From positions 110,904 through 174,903 of the forward strand of contig JAFUKD010000007.1 in NCBI GenBank assembly GCA_017467905.1: a stretch of 64,000 bases of DNA, in the 5' to 3' direction. Below are positions 1 to 7,206 of this stretch, piece after piece (the first letter of the stretch is position 1; the number at the start of each line of letters is the position of its first letter). The stretch comes from Phascolarctobacterium sp. Its GTDB lineage: Bacteria > Bacillota > Negativicutes > Acidaminococcales > Acidaminococcaceae. The translations under genes and the position numbers were made by a program. Below the pieces are notes generated by a model, which searched no databases, was not told the origin of the DNA, and saw nothing but the letters and a program-made list of their open reading frames with translations.

Positions 1-1346
1 GTGCTAGAATTTATGGTTTTGAGGGAAATGGTACTGGTAATAAATTAAACATTGATGAAAGTTATACTGGGAGCAAGATTGGAGAAGTAAGCTCTTTTGA
101 CGAAATTGAAATCGAAAAAATGGAATACGGCAAGCCATTAGAAGTTGGTAGTATGTACTATAAGGATACTAATGAAGATGGAACTGGCGGAACTAAAATT
201 ACTGTTAATAAAATGACTATGTCTGGTAACGAAGAGTTAAGTGAAGGCACTGAATTGCAAATCATTAACGCTGATAGTAATAATCTCAGTAGTGGTGTAA
301 ATAAAGGCGCAATTAGCTCTGATAGCTCTGTAACCATACATAAAGGTGCTTCTGAAATTATTGATGTTACTTTTGGAGGAGAAGATGTTAGTGAAGATGG
401 AACTATTAAGATTGATAATGTTTATGCTTCCCGTAACGACCAAGTCCTTGTAATTGGTGAATCTCGTGCAGCTGCAACTGCCTTCGTAAATCAAGGTAGC
501 GAATTGGTTGAAACTGGTTTAGATGCTCTTGCCCGCGACAACGCTAAAGCAGGGGATACCAAAGCCTTCGCAGCAGTTTATGGCAACGCTAGTGAATACG
601 CAACTGGTAGCCATGTAAAAGTTAATGGTTGGAGTGGTATCGTAGGTGTTGGTAAAACTAACGCTAATGGATTGACCGTAGGTGCCTTTTTTGAAAATGG
701 TACCGGTAACTATCGTACTTACAATACCGTGAATAATGATTTCATGCGTGGCGATGGCGAAGCAACCTATAATGGTGGTGGCTTCCTTGTTCGTAAAGAT
801 AATACCAACGGTGTTTATACGGAAGCTTCCTTGCGTGCAGGTAATTTGCAAAACGAACTGCGCAAAGCAGTGCGTGGCAGTGAAGGCTTGACCGGCTATG
901 ACGTTGATACCTTCTACTATGGTGCGCACGTTGGCGTAGGCAAGATTATTCCTCGTGGTAACGAAGGCGACAGCATTGATGTTTATGGTAAATTTATTTA
1001 TACTCACCACGATAGTGAAAACTTTGAAATTGACGGTTCTGACTTCCACTTTGATAGTGTAGATAGCGAACGTTTGCGTTTAGGCTTCCGTATTAACGAA
1101 GTACAAAGCAATAAACTTTCTATGTACTATGGTGCTGCTTGGGAATATGAATTCGGTGGCGATGCGGATAACACAACTGTTGGTTATGACCTGAGCACTC
1201 CGTCCCTTGGCGGTAGCACTATGATTGGTGAAATTGGCATGCACTATCTTGCTAGTGAAAAATGGAGCTTGGATTTGAATGTACGCGGTTACAGCGGTCA
1301 ACGTGATGGCTTTACTGGTAGCGTACAAGCTAACTACAGCTTCTAA
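1..1346 (+). CDS. Autotransporter (type Va) C-terminal part with beta-barrel, 5' truncated by window edge
   Basis: The reading frame is open from the first bases of the window, so the first internal ATG (position 120) is not a true start; only the 3' part is present. The visible protein has a Gly/Ser/Thr/Asn-rich passenger end, then roughly from position 480 an alternating aromatic/Gly pattern typical of an autotransporter outer-membrane barrel, ending in QANYSF with the terminal Phe that the BAM machinery recognises. It should be a surface-exposed type V secreted protein. The passenger part is more AT-rich than the barrel part, as if passengers are exchanged on a conserved barrel. Two hairpins follow the stop. 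Passenger function cannot be told from this fragment. Confidence 0.85.
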   Translation, partial: ARIYGFEGNGTGNKLNIDESYTGSKIGEVSSFDEIEIEKMEYGKPLEVGSMYYKDTNEDGTGGTKITVNKMTMSGNEELSEGTELQIINADSNNLSSGVNKGAISSDSSVTIHKGASEIIDVTFGGEDVSEDGTIKIDNVYASRNDQVLVIGESRAAATAFVNQGSELVETGLDALARDNAKAGDTKAFAAVYGNASEYATGSHVKVNGWSGIVGVGKTNANGLTVGAFFENGTGNYRTYNTVNNDFMRGDGEATYNGGGFLVRKDNTNGVYTEASLRAGNLQNELRKAVRGSEGLTGYDVDTFYYGAHVGVGKIIPRGNEGDSIDVYGKFIYTHHDSENFEIDGSDFHFDSVDSERLRLGFRINEVQSNKLSMYYGAAWEYEFGGDADNTTVGYDLSTPSLGGSTMIGEIGMHYLASEKWSLDLNVRGYSGQRDGFTGSVQANYSF

Positions 1347-1405
1347 TTTAGACAGCTTAATATAGGCTTGCCATTCTCCTTTTAGGAGGATTGCTTCTTT
1401 TCAAC

Positions 1406-1440
1406 ACTGCCTCCCTATACACCTTCTGGGAGGCAGTATT
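1406..1440 (+). terminator. Hairpin downstream of the autotransporter
   Basis: A perfect 10-bp stem (1406-1415 with 1428-1437) around a 12-nt loop lies about 60 bp after the autotransporter stop. The T-run behind it is poor, so it may act with the next hairpin. Confidence 0.5.
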
Positions 1441-1443
1441 AAA

Positions 1444-1480
1444 AAATAAAGCACTCTCGGATTGTGAGAGTGCTTTATTT
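1444..1480. terminator. Bidirectional rho-independent terminator
   Basis: A 15-bp perfect stem (1444-1458 with 1466-1480) with A-rich and T-rich arms lies between the convergent autotransporter (+) and the toxin gene (-), so it can serve both strands. Confidence 0.8.
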
Positions 1481-1502
1481 TTAGGTTTTGTTGATATTTA
1501 AT

Positions 1503-1988
1503 CTATGATAGTTCTGATAGTAAATAATTTTTTATATCAGTGATGTGTTGCCTAAAATAATTGGGATTAGCGTGTTCATAAGCAAGAACACGACGAAGCT
1601 TACGTTCAAGTTCTCTAATTAAATTTGGGTTTTTGATGATAAATATTTGAGAATTATAACCTAGATATTCACGATTGATATATTTATCAGTAATAGGGAT
1701 GACGTCACTGATGAAAAATATAGATTGTGTGGTTGTCTTGCCTAAATGATAAAAACAAGAGGTAATATTCCTGCTATTTGAGTTTATATAACTCATAATT
1801 CTATTTTTGGCTGATTGGTCTCTATGATTCCAATTACCTACTGGTATGGCCCAATAAAGATTAGGATTCTCAATTGATTTGATTAGGCAAACAATGGGAC
1901 GTTCTTTAGTGTCATTCCATTGACCACCAAGTTGTTTTATTAACTGGTAGATACTTTTATCACCGAAATACATACCTTTTTCAATCAT
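1503..1988 (-). CDS. Type III toxin-antitoxin endoribonuclease toxin, ToxN/CptN/TenpN-like
   Basis: This 161-aa protein has the size and layout of the ToxN/AbiQ superfamily of RNA-antitoxin-controlled endoribonucleases: an early basic beta segment (RPIVCLIK, then YWAIPVGNW), a central SxxFYHLG/SIFFISDVIPIT stretch and a basic C-terminal helical region (RELERKLRRVL). I favour the CptN/TenpN branch over classical ToxN, but that is from memory of the family. Context is the strongest evidence: directly upstream on the same strand are a terminator, about three 40-42-nt tandem repeats and a consensus promoter, the standard order of type III loci. The toxin would cleave mRNA unless bound by the processed repeat RNA; such loci act as phage-defence (abortive infection) and stabilisation modules. 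The gene is AT-rich relative to neighbours, consistent with transfer. The start is ATG at 1988. Confidence 0.8.
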   Translation of the reverse strand: MIEKGMYFGDKSIYQLIKQLGGQWNDTKERPIVCLIKSIENPNLYWAIPVGNWNHRDQSAKNRIMSYINSNSRNITSCFYHLGKTTTQSIFFISDVIPITDKYINREYLGYNSQIFIIKNPNLIRELERKLRRVLAYEHANPNYFRQHITDIKNYLLSELS

Positions 1989-2006
1989 AATTTACCTCTA
2001 TAAATG

Positions 2007-2030
2007 CAAAAACCCCTTGCGGGGTTTTTG
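2007..2030 (-). terminator. Attenuating terminator between antitoxin RNA and toxin
   Basis: A perfect 10-bp GC/A-T stem (2007-2016 with 2021-2030) with a 4-nt loop and T-run on the minus strand. In type III loci such a terminator sets the ratio of antitoxin RNA to toxin mRNA by letting only a fraction of transcripts read through. Confidence 0.85.
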
Positions 2031-2167
2031 TTCATTACGATGTTTACAGCGCACATCGTGAAGCGTAATTGTAACTACAATGTTAACGTCGTACATTGCG
2101 AAACGTGATTGTATCATTACGATGTTCAGCGCACATCGCGAAGCGTGCAAAAGAGTTATGCTCTCCT
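2031..2167 (-). ncRNA. Type III antitoxin RNA precursor (ToxI/CptI-like tandem repeats)
   Basis: On the minus strand between a consensus promoter and the attenuator lie tandem repeats of 40-42 nt: 2036-2075, 2076-2117 and a partial third at 2118-about 2150. In + orientation each starts TACRATGTT, has an ACATYG segment in the middle and GAARCGT near the end; substitutions between copies often keep pairing (ATCG versus ATTG, CGAT versus CAAT). Repeat length and low copy number resemble the CptI type more than classical 36-nt, 5.5-copy ToxI. The toxin would cut the precursor into single repeat units that fold as pseudoknots and block it. The fold is inferred, not computed. Confidence 0.75.
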
Positions 2168-2173
2168 GATTAA

Positions 2174-2202
2174 ATTATATTTTAAACAGTAGTTTTTGTC
2201 AA
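2174..2202 (-). promoter_or_regulatory. Consensus sigma70-type promoter of the type III TA locus
   Basis: Reading the minus strand: TTGACA (2202-2197), 17-bp spacer, TATAAT (2179-2174). Both hexamers are perfect consensus, so transcription should start near 2167, just before the first repeat. Strong antitoxin expression is expected for this class. Confidence 0.85.
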
Positions 2203-2246
2203 TCGTAGCAAGAATCAAGGATGGATATAATATTCTCTTGCTTTTC

Positions 2247-2471
2247 TTAATCCCAACGCTTGAGCAAATCCTGTATAATCTGCTCCTTGGTTTTATTAGG
2301 TTTACGTTTCTTTTCGAAGTTACGGAAGTTATTGTCCCTGTGGTCCGTAGAATAGTCTGCGTAATCAAAGTCATCATCATTACGCTCGTAGCTACGGTTG
2401 TAATCGCCGTGACCATCATCAAAATAAAAAGGGATGTTATAATTTGGCTGTATCAAAAAAATTTCTTGCAT
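2247..2471 (-). CDS. Small hypothetical protein, 74 aa
   Basis: A short minus-strand gene preceded by a good ribosome binding site (GGAGG about 7 nt before the ATG). The product is highly charged: an aromatic/Asp-rich N-terminal half (DDDFDYADY) and a basic C-terminal segment (KKRKPNKTKEQ) ending QDLLKRWD. I see no membrane segment or signal peptide and recognise no family. It lies 45 bp upstream of, and in the same direction as, the type III TA promoter. Longer overlapping frames on both strands lack ribosome binding sites. Confidence 0.5.
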   Translation of the reverse strand: MQEIFLIQPNYNIPFYFDDGHGDYNRSYERNDDDFDYADYSTDHRDNNFRNFEKKRKPNKTKEQIIQDLLKRWD

Positions 2472-2641
2472 AGTCTTTCCTCCAAGCTTTCTGCGAATAT
2501 TGTAGCACGTTTTTCGTTAAGAAAAAAGCGTTTTATAAGGCGCTTTCCGTTGCAGGAAAAAGCTCTTTCGCGCAGAAGTATTATCAACAAAAGGAGAGGC
2601 TTCCTTTTTCAATATGTTGTGATGATTTTAGATGAAAACCC

Positions 2642-2670
2642 TTGAAAGTAAAATATAAATATGATATAGT
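2642..2670 (+). promoter_or_regulatory. ppsA promoter with overlapping inverted repeat
   Basis: TTGAAA (2642-2647), 17-bp spacer, TATAGT (2665-2670). The -10 hexamer forms an inverted repeat with ACTATA at 2675-2680 (4-nt centre), which could be a repressor operator over the start site; the operator role is speculative. Confidence 0.6.
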
Positions 2671-2727
2671 GTATACTATATTAAGAACTCAGCTTAGTAA
2701 AAGTATATTATAAAGGAGAGTTTCATC

Positions 2728-5109
2728 ATGGAAAAAGAAAAACAGTTCCTACTTTGGTTTGAACAACTGGAAAGAGAAGACGTTGCTATTGTTGGCGGCA
2801 AGTCTTCTTCTTTGGGCGAGATGACCGCTAAGGTTGACGTTCCTGTTCCTTATGGCTTTGCTACCACCGCTTATGCTTACAGATACTTTTTTGAAAAGAG
2901 CGGTTTGGACAATGAAGTACGCGAACTGGTTGGCGAGCTGACCGACGTTGAAAACAGTGCGCTGCTGCGTGACGTTTGCGCGCGTATCCGCCAAGCTATC
3001 CTTGATAAAGAAATGCCCCAAGATTTGCAAGAGGCTATTGCGGCAGCTTACGAAGAGCTTGGACAAAAAATGAATATTGACCAACCCTATGTTGCAGTTC
3101 GCAGCTCTGCAACTGCAGAGGACTTGCCGGACGCAAGCTTTGCAGGTCAACAAGATACCTATCTGAACGTACAAGGTGCGGAAACTATTATCGCTAAGGT
3201 TAAGGAATGTTATGCTTCCTGCTTTACCGACCGCGCTGTTTACTATCGTGAAAAACAAGGCTTCGACCATTTGGACGTTGCATTGAGTGCAGCAGTACAA
3301 ATGATGGTATTCTCCAAAGCTGCAGGCGTTATGTTCACTGTTAACGTAGCAACCGGCGACGACCAGAATATTTTAATGGAAGCTGCTTGGGGCTTGGGCG
3401 AATATGTTGTTCAAGGCACTGTAACTCCTGACAATTACACTGTTTGCAAAAAAACTCACCAGATTATTGAGAAAAACGTAAATGGTCAAGATGTAAAACT
3501 GGTTCGTAAGGCTGGCGGCGACTGCGAAGAGCAGATGGTACCCCTTGATGAACAGAACATGCAAAAGCTGACTGATGCACAAATCGTTGAATTGGCTGGC
3601 TATGCTAAAAAGATTGAAGAGCACTATGGCTGCTACATGGATATGGAATGGGGCGTAGATGAACGCGATGGTAAATTGTGGATTCTGCAAGCTCGTCCTG
3701 AAACCGTATGGAGCCGTCGTAATAAAGAAAATGGCGCACCGAAAGAGGAGAAGAAGGCTGTGACTACTGACCGCAAAGTTATCGTAAAAGGCTTGCCCGC
3801 ATCTCCGGGTCAAGTTTCCGGCAAAGTACATGTTATTTTGGATCCGTCCCGCATTGACGAATTCAAAGAAGGCGAAATCCTTGTAACAGAAATGACTGCT
3901 CCTGACTGGGTACCGGCAATGAAGAAAGCGAAAGCAATTGTTACTGATAGCGGCGGTATGACCTGCCATGCTTCCATTGTTAGCCGCGAACTGGGTATTC
4001 CCTGTATCGTAGGTACTAAGAGCCGCGGTGAAGCAGCAACTACTACTATTCCCGATGGTATTGACGTAACCATTGACGCTACTCACGGCGTAGTATATGA
4101 AGGTATTTTGGAAGAACCTAAAAAAGAGCAAGCTACCCAACAGGCAGCAGTTGTTGCTGAGTACTTCCCGCCCACCGGCACCAAGGTTTATATGAACCTG
4201 GGCGATCCTGAGCTGGCAGAAAAATATTCTACTTTGCCCTGCGATGGCATTGGTCTTATGCGCGAAGAGTTTATCTGGACTACCTACATCCACGAACATC
4301 CGCTGCATTTGATTAAGATTGGTCAACCTGAAAAGGTAGTGGACCAATTGGCAGAAGGTATGCGTCAGGTTTGCCAAGCTATGGCTCCGAGACCTGTTAC
4401 CCTGCGCTTCAGCGATTTCAAATCCAGTGAGTATCGTGACCTTAAAGGTGGCGACGAGTTCGAACCCTATGAACCTTCCGCACTCCTTGGCTGGCGTGGT
4501 GCTTCCCGTTACTATGACCCCAAATACATTGACGCTTTCAAATTGGAATGCTTGGCTGTTCGCAAAGTACGCGAAGAGTTTGGCTTGAAGAATTTGAACG
4601 TAATGATTCCTTTCTGCCGTAACGTGGAAGAATGTGAAAAGGTTGTCAAAATTATGGCTGACTGCGGTTTGGCTCGTGGTAAAGACTTCAAAGTATGGCT
4701 GATGGCAGAAATTCCTGCGAACATTATCCTTGCTGATCAATTCAATAAATATGTTGATGGTTATTCCATTGGCTCCAACGACTTGACTATGCTGGTATTG
4801 GGCTGCGACCGTGATAACGATACCGTATCCCATATCTATGATGAACGCAATCTTGCTGTTAAGCGTGCAATCCGTCACCTGATTGAGGTTGCTCACAAGG
4901 ATGGCAAAACCGTTTCCATCTGTGGTCAAGCACCCAGCGTATATCCTGAATTCTGCGAATTCCTTATTAAGAGCGGTATTGACAGCATCTCCGTCAACCC
5001 GGACACTGTTAAATTCACCAAGAAGCTTGTTGCTCAAGTTGAACAACGCGTAATGCTTGACGCTCTTACCGGTCGCGGTCGTGCAGAGGTTGAGGATTTA
5101 ACCTGGTAA
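2728..5109 (+). CDS. ppsA: Phosphoenolpyruvate synthase
   Basis: Converts pyruvate, ATP and water to PEP, AMP and phosphate: the gluconeogenic step from pyruvate/lactate or amino-acid carbon. The 793-aa length matches PpsA. N-terminal ATP-binding PPDK-type domain (residues about 1-330, with KSSSLGEM and RSSATAEDLPDASFAGQQDT), a central swivelling phosphohistidine domain with the catalytic His in GGMTCHAS (His414), and a C-terminal PEP/pyruvate-binding TIM barrel with the late CGQAPS active-site Cys motif. Start ATG at 2728 follows AAAGGAG with good spacing. It has its own promoter and a strong terminator, so it is a single-gene transcription unit. Confidence 0.95.
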   Translation: MEKEKQFLLWFEQLEREDVAIVGGKSSSLGEMTAKVDVPVPYGFATTAYAYRYFFEKSGLDNEVRELVGELTDVENSALLRDVCARIRQAILDKEMPQDLQEAIAAAYEELGQKMNIDQPYVAVRSSATAEDLPDASFAGQQDTYLNVQGAETIIAKVKECYASCFTDRAVYYREKQGFDHLDVALSAAVQMMVFSKAAGVMFTVNVATGDDQNILMEAAWGLGEYVVQGTVTPDNYTVCKKTHQIIEKNVNGQDVKLVRKAGGDCEEQMVPLDEQNMQKLTDAQIVELAGYAKKIEEHYGCYMDMEWGVDERDGKLWILQARPETVWSRRNKENGAPKEEKKAVTTDRKVIVKGLPASPGQVSGKVHVILDPSRIDEFKEGEILVTEMTAPDWVPAMKKAKAIVTDSGGMTCHASIVSRELGIPCIVGTKSRGEAATTTIPDGIDVTIDATHGVVYEGILEEPKKEQATQQAAVVAEYFPPTGTKVYMNLGDPELAEKYSTLPCDGIGLMREEFIWTTYIHEHPLHLIKIGQPEKVVDQLAEGMRQVCQAMAPRPVTLRFSDFKSSEYRDLKGGDEFEPYEPSALLGWRGASRYYDPKYIDAFKLECLAVRKVREEFGLKNLNVMIPFCRNVEECEKVVKIMADCGLARGKDFKVWLMAEIPANIILADQFNKYVDGYSIGSNDLTMLVLGCDRDNDTVSHIYDERNLAVKRAIRHLIEVAHKDGKTVSICGQAPSVYPEFCEFLIKSGIDSISVNPDTVKFTKKLVAQVEQRVMLDALTGRGRAEVEDLTW

Positions 5110-5143
5110 TTTATAAATAGTTTTTCGTCAAGAGCATTAACGG

Positions 5144-5188
5144 CTCCTGTATTGCAGTACCCTTTGCAGTACAGGAGTCTTGTTTTTT
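5144..5188 (+). terminator. Rho-independent terminator after ppsA
   Basis: A 13-bp stem with one wobble pair (5144-5156 with 5165-5177), 8-nt loop, then a T-rich tract ending in six T. Confidence 0.85.
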
Positions 5189-5193
5189 AGGAG

Positions 5194-5661
5194 GTGAAGT
5201 TCATTTATTACATTCTATTAGCAATTTTTACAGGCTGCTTGCTCATCCACAGCTACACTGATTACAAGGAGCAGCTGCTTTATGACAAAGTCTCCACTGT
5301 TTTGATGGTGACAGGTGTAATTTATGCTTATTGCTATGGCGATTTATGGCAGTCAGTTTATGGAGCTATGGCAAGCGTTGGCATTATGTTGGTAATTTAT
5401 TGGGTGAGTAGGGGCGGTATGGGCTTGGGCGATGTCAAGCTTGCCTTTACTTTAGGCGTATGGCTGGGCTTGGCGCAAAGTCTTGCCTGTTTGCTGCTGG
5501 CTTTTGTTGCAGGGGGAGTTATTGGCGTAGCTCTTTTGGCGACTGGGCTTAAGAATCGCAGGGATGCCATTCCCTTTGGTCCATACCTTTGTGTAAGTGG
5601 CTGGGTTTGCTTGTTTTACGGTACAGATATCTTGAATTTATATTGGCAGTTATGGCAGTAA
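5194..5661 (+). CDS. Prepilin peptidase catalytic domain (A24 family), short form
   Basis: A 155-aa polytopic membrane protein with both catalytic aspartate motifs of the type IV prepilin/preflagellin peptidases: Asp in YTDYKEQLLYD after TM1 and the GLGDVKL motif. The N-terminal cytoplasmic methyltransferase domain with its four cysteines, found in full PilD proteins, is absent, so only cleavage of prepilin leaders is expected. The frame opens only at 5191, so the start is confined: GTG at 5194 overlaps the AGGAGG Shine-Dalgarno; an ATT at 5203 is better spaced. It is followed by PilN- and PilO-like genes with which it overlaps in an operon. No pilin, PilB or PilC is in view. Confidence 0.8.
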   Translation: MKFIYYILLAIFTGCLLIHSYTDYKEQLLYDKVSTVLMVTGVIYAYCYGDLWQSVYGAMASVGIMLVIYWVSRGGMGLGDVKLAFTLGVWLGLAQSLACLLLAFVAGGVIGVALLATGLKNRRDAIPFGPYLCVSGWVCLFYGTDILNLYWQLWQ

Positions 5662-6560
5662 AAATTTTAGATGAAAAGAGTGTGTTCAAAGTGTATTCGA
5701 TGAAAAGTTTTGGGAACAGTTTGTTTAGAATTCCCTCGGAGCAATGTTTAGAAGTAGTATTGCAGGAGGAGCAGGTATTTACCTGTCACTTGGCTTTGCC
5801 TATGATGCCGGCAAGGGAGCTTGCAGAAGCAGTACGTTGGGAGCTACCCTTGCACGTTCCTTTTAATGAAGAAGGCTACCATTATAATTACAGGCTTGCA
5901 GGTAAAAGAGATGGCTTGCAGCAGGTAGAAGTATTTGTTGTAAGTAAAGAGCTTGTTGCTCAATACGATGAGCTGGCAAAAAGCAGGAGCTTGGTTCTTA
6001 CGGCGCTAAGGGTTCAAATAGGTAAGGATAACTTGAATTTGCTTATGGATGCTAAAAAACGCATGCGCCCTTCTGCGACGAAGCTTTATAATTTAGGAAC
6101 AGCGCTTGCCCTTGGCTTGGGAGTACTGCTTCTTGCAGGAAGCTACTGCTATCGCGAACAACAGCTTGGCAAGCTAAGCGAGGCAGAAGTACGGCTTCGC
6201 GGTTTACAAATTTGGCAGCAACGCTTCGAGGATGGGGAAGCAAGGCAGAAAAAGCTTGACCAGCTGACAACGACGTTGCGTAATTTGGAAGGAGAAGGCC
6301 TTGTGTGGAGCGAGGTGCTTGCCGCTTTAGGTAGCAGTATGCCCAAGGATTGCTGGCTGGCAAGTGTTAAACAAAAGGAAGCAAGCCGAATGCTGGAAGT
6401 GCATGGCAAGGCAAAGGGCGTTCCCCAGGTAAAACAACTGCTACAAAATTTGGAAGCCAGTACTGTTTTTAAACGGGTTACCCTAACAGAAACAGGTGAG
6501 GGCAAAAATGGTTTGTTAAGCTATAAGTTATTATTGGAAGGAAAGGGGGCAGGCAAATGA
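5652..6560 (+). CDS. PilN/GspL-like type IV pilus or type II secretion assembly protein
   Basis: 302 aa from the ATG at 5652, which overlaps the upstream stop; a longer frame from 5589 lies inside the peptidase gene. Residues about 1-135 look like a shortened PilM/GspL actin-like cytoplasmic part (RWELPLHVPF, then Y.YRL), followed by one TM segment (ALALGLGVLLLAGSYCY), a coiled coil and a C-terminal ferredoxin-like region. This layout resembles GspL, or a PilN carrying a reduced PilM domain. It would link cytoplasmic and periplasmic parts of the assembly platform. The next gene (PilO-like) overlaps by 4 bp. Assignment rests on architecture and neighbours; sequence similarity in this family is low. 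Confidence 0.65.
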   Translation: MAVKILDEKSVFKVYSMKSFGNSLFRIPSEQCLEVVLQEEQVFTCHLALPMMPARELAEAVRWELPLHVPFNEEGYHYNYRLAGKRDGLQQVEVFVVSKELVAQYDELAKSRSLVLTALRVQIGKDNLNLLMDAKKRMRPSATKLYNLGTALALGLGVLLLAGSYCYREQQLGKLSEAEVRLRGLQIWQQRFEDGEARQKKLDQLTTTLRNLEGEGLVWSEVLAALGSSMPKDCWLASVKQKEASRMLEVHGKAKGVPQVKQLLQNLEASTVFKRVTLTETGEGKNGLLSYKLLLEGKGAGK

Positions 6561-7108
6561 AAAAATTAGGAGCTTTACAAAAATTAAAAGGCATGAGTGT
6601 GGAACAGCGTAGCCTAATTGCTTTTGGCAGTGCCTTGGTTTTATTGCTGACGTTGATGTTTTTCGCCTTTGTCCCTTTTATAGAAGAAGCCTTGCTCGCT
6701 AAGGCGAAGGCAGGGCGGTTAGAGGAAAGGCTTGTGGCTTATCAGGAGCTTTCCGAAAAGAAGAACTACCCACAATTAGTGGAGGAACAAAAAATAAAAC
6801 TTGTCCACTTGGAAAAGCGCTTGCCTAAAAAATTACAGCAGGCAAGCATTATGGAAGAGCTGCACACTGCGGCGGATAGCTGTGGAGTAAAAATTACAGT
6901 CTTAAAGGCAGTGAAGCAGGGTAGTTCTTCCAAGCAGAGTATTGCCTTACAAATGGAATGTAAGGGAAATTATATGGAGGTTCTAAAATTTTTACGGCGG
7001 GTTGAAAAAGAGGGCAGCTTCAAAATTTTGCAGGAGTTCGTTGCGAAAGGAGACGAGCGTAACGGAAGCTTAGAGCTTGCAACCGTAGTTTCTGCTTATA
7101 AAAGTTAA
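6557..7108 (+). CDS. PilO/GspM-like pilus assembly protein
   Basis: 183 aa; short basic N-terminus, single TM helix at about residues 20-42, periplasmic coiled coil (about 45-95), then a compact ferredoxin-like C-terminal domain (MEELHTAADSCGVKI... MEVLKFLRRVEKEG), the standard PilO plan. It would heterodimerise with the PilN-like product encoded immediately upstream, with which it overlaps by ATGA. Last gene of the three-gene cluster; the next unit has its own promoter 36 bp on. Confidence 0.7.
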   Translation: MKKLGALQKLKGMSVEQRSLIAFGSALVLLLTLMFFAFVPFIEEALLAKAKAGRLEERLVAYQELSEKKNYPQLVEEQKIKLVHLEKRLPKKLQQASIMEELHTAADSCGVKITVLKAVKQGSSSKQSIALQMECKGNYMEVLKFLRRVEKEGSFKILQEFVAKGDERNGSLELATVVSAYKS

Positions 7109-7143
7109 ATAATAGGGGCGATTATGTCTTTTTTATGTTTTTT

Positions 7144-7172
7144 GTGTCAAAACTTTGTCTCTATGCTATAAT
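7144..7172 (+). promoter_or_regulatory. Promoter of the RND efflux operon
   Basis: GTGTCA (7144-7149, 4/6 match), 17-bp spacer, TATAAT (7167-7172) with an extended -10 TG at 7164-7165. Confidence 0.65.
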
Positions 7173-7206
7173 TATCCCATGATTATTTAAAATTGGGGGA
7201 AGTGTC

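Noticed and set aside
2036..2150. Short tandem repeats that might be taken for a CRISPR array
   Set aside because: Repeats are contiguous without spacers, imperfect, and lie between a promoter and a terminator-toxin pair; no cas genes. They fit a type III antitoxin.
2519..2550. Minus-strand terminator-like hairpin (AAAGCG/CGCTTT plus T-run)
   Set aside because: There is no minus-strand gene upstream of it that would need one; short stem, left unannotated.
2196..2645. 149-aa + strand ORF
   Set aside because: No ribosome binding site, runs antisense to the 74-aa gene and across the TA promoter; composition looks like a shadow frame.
3373..5046. 557-aa minus-strand ORF opposite ppsA
   Set aside because: Mirror frame of a strongly codon-biased gene; no family features or ribosome binding site.
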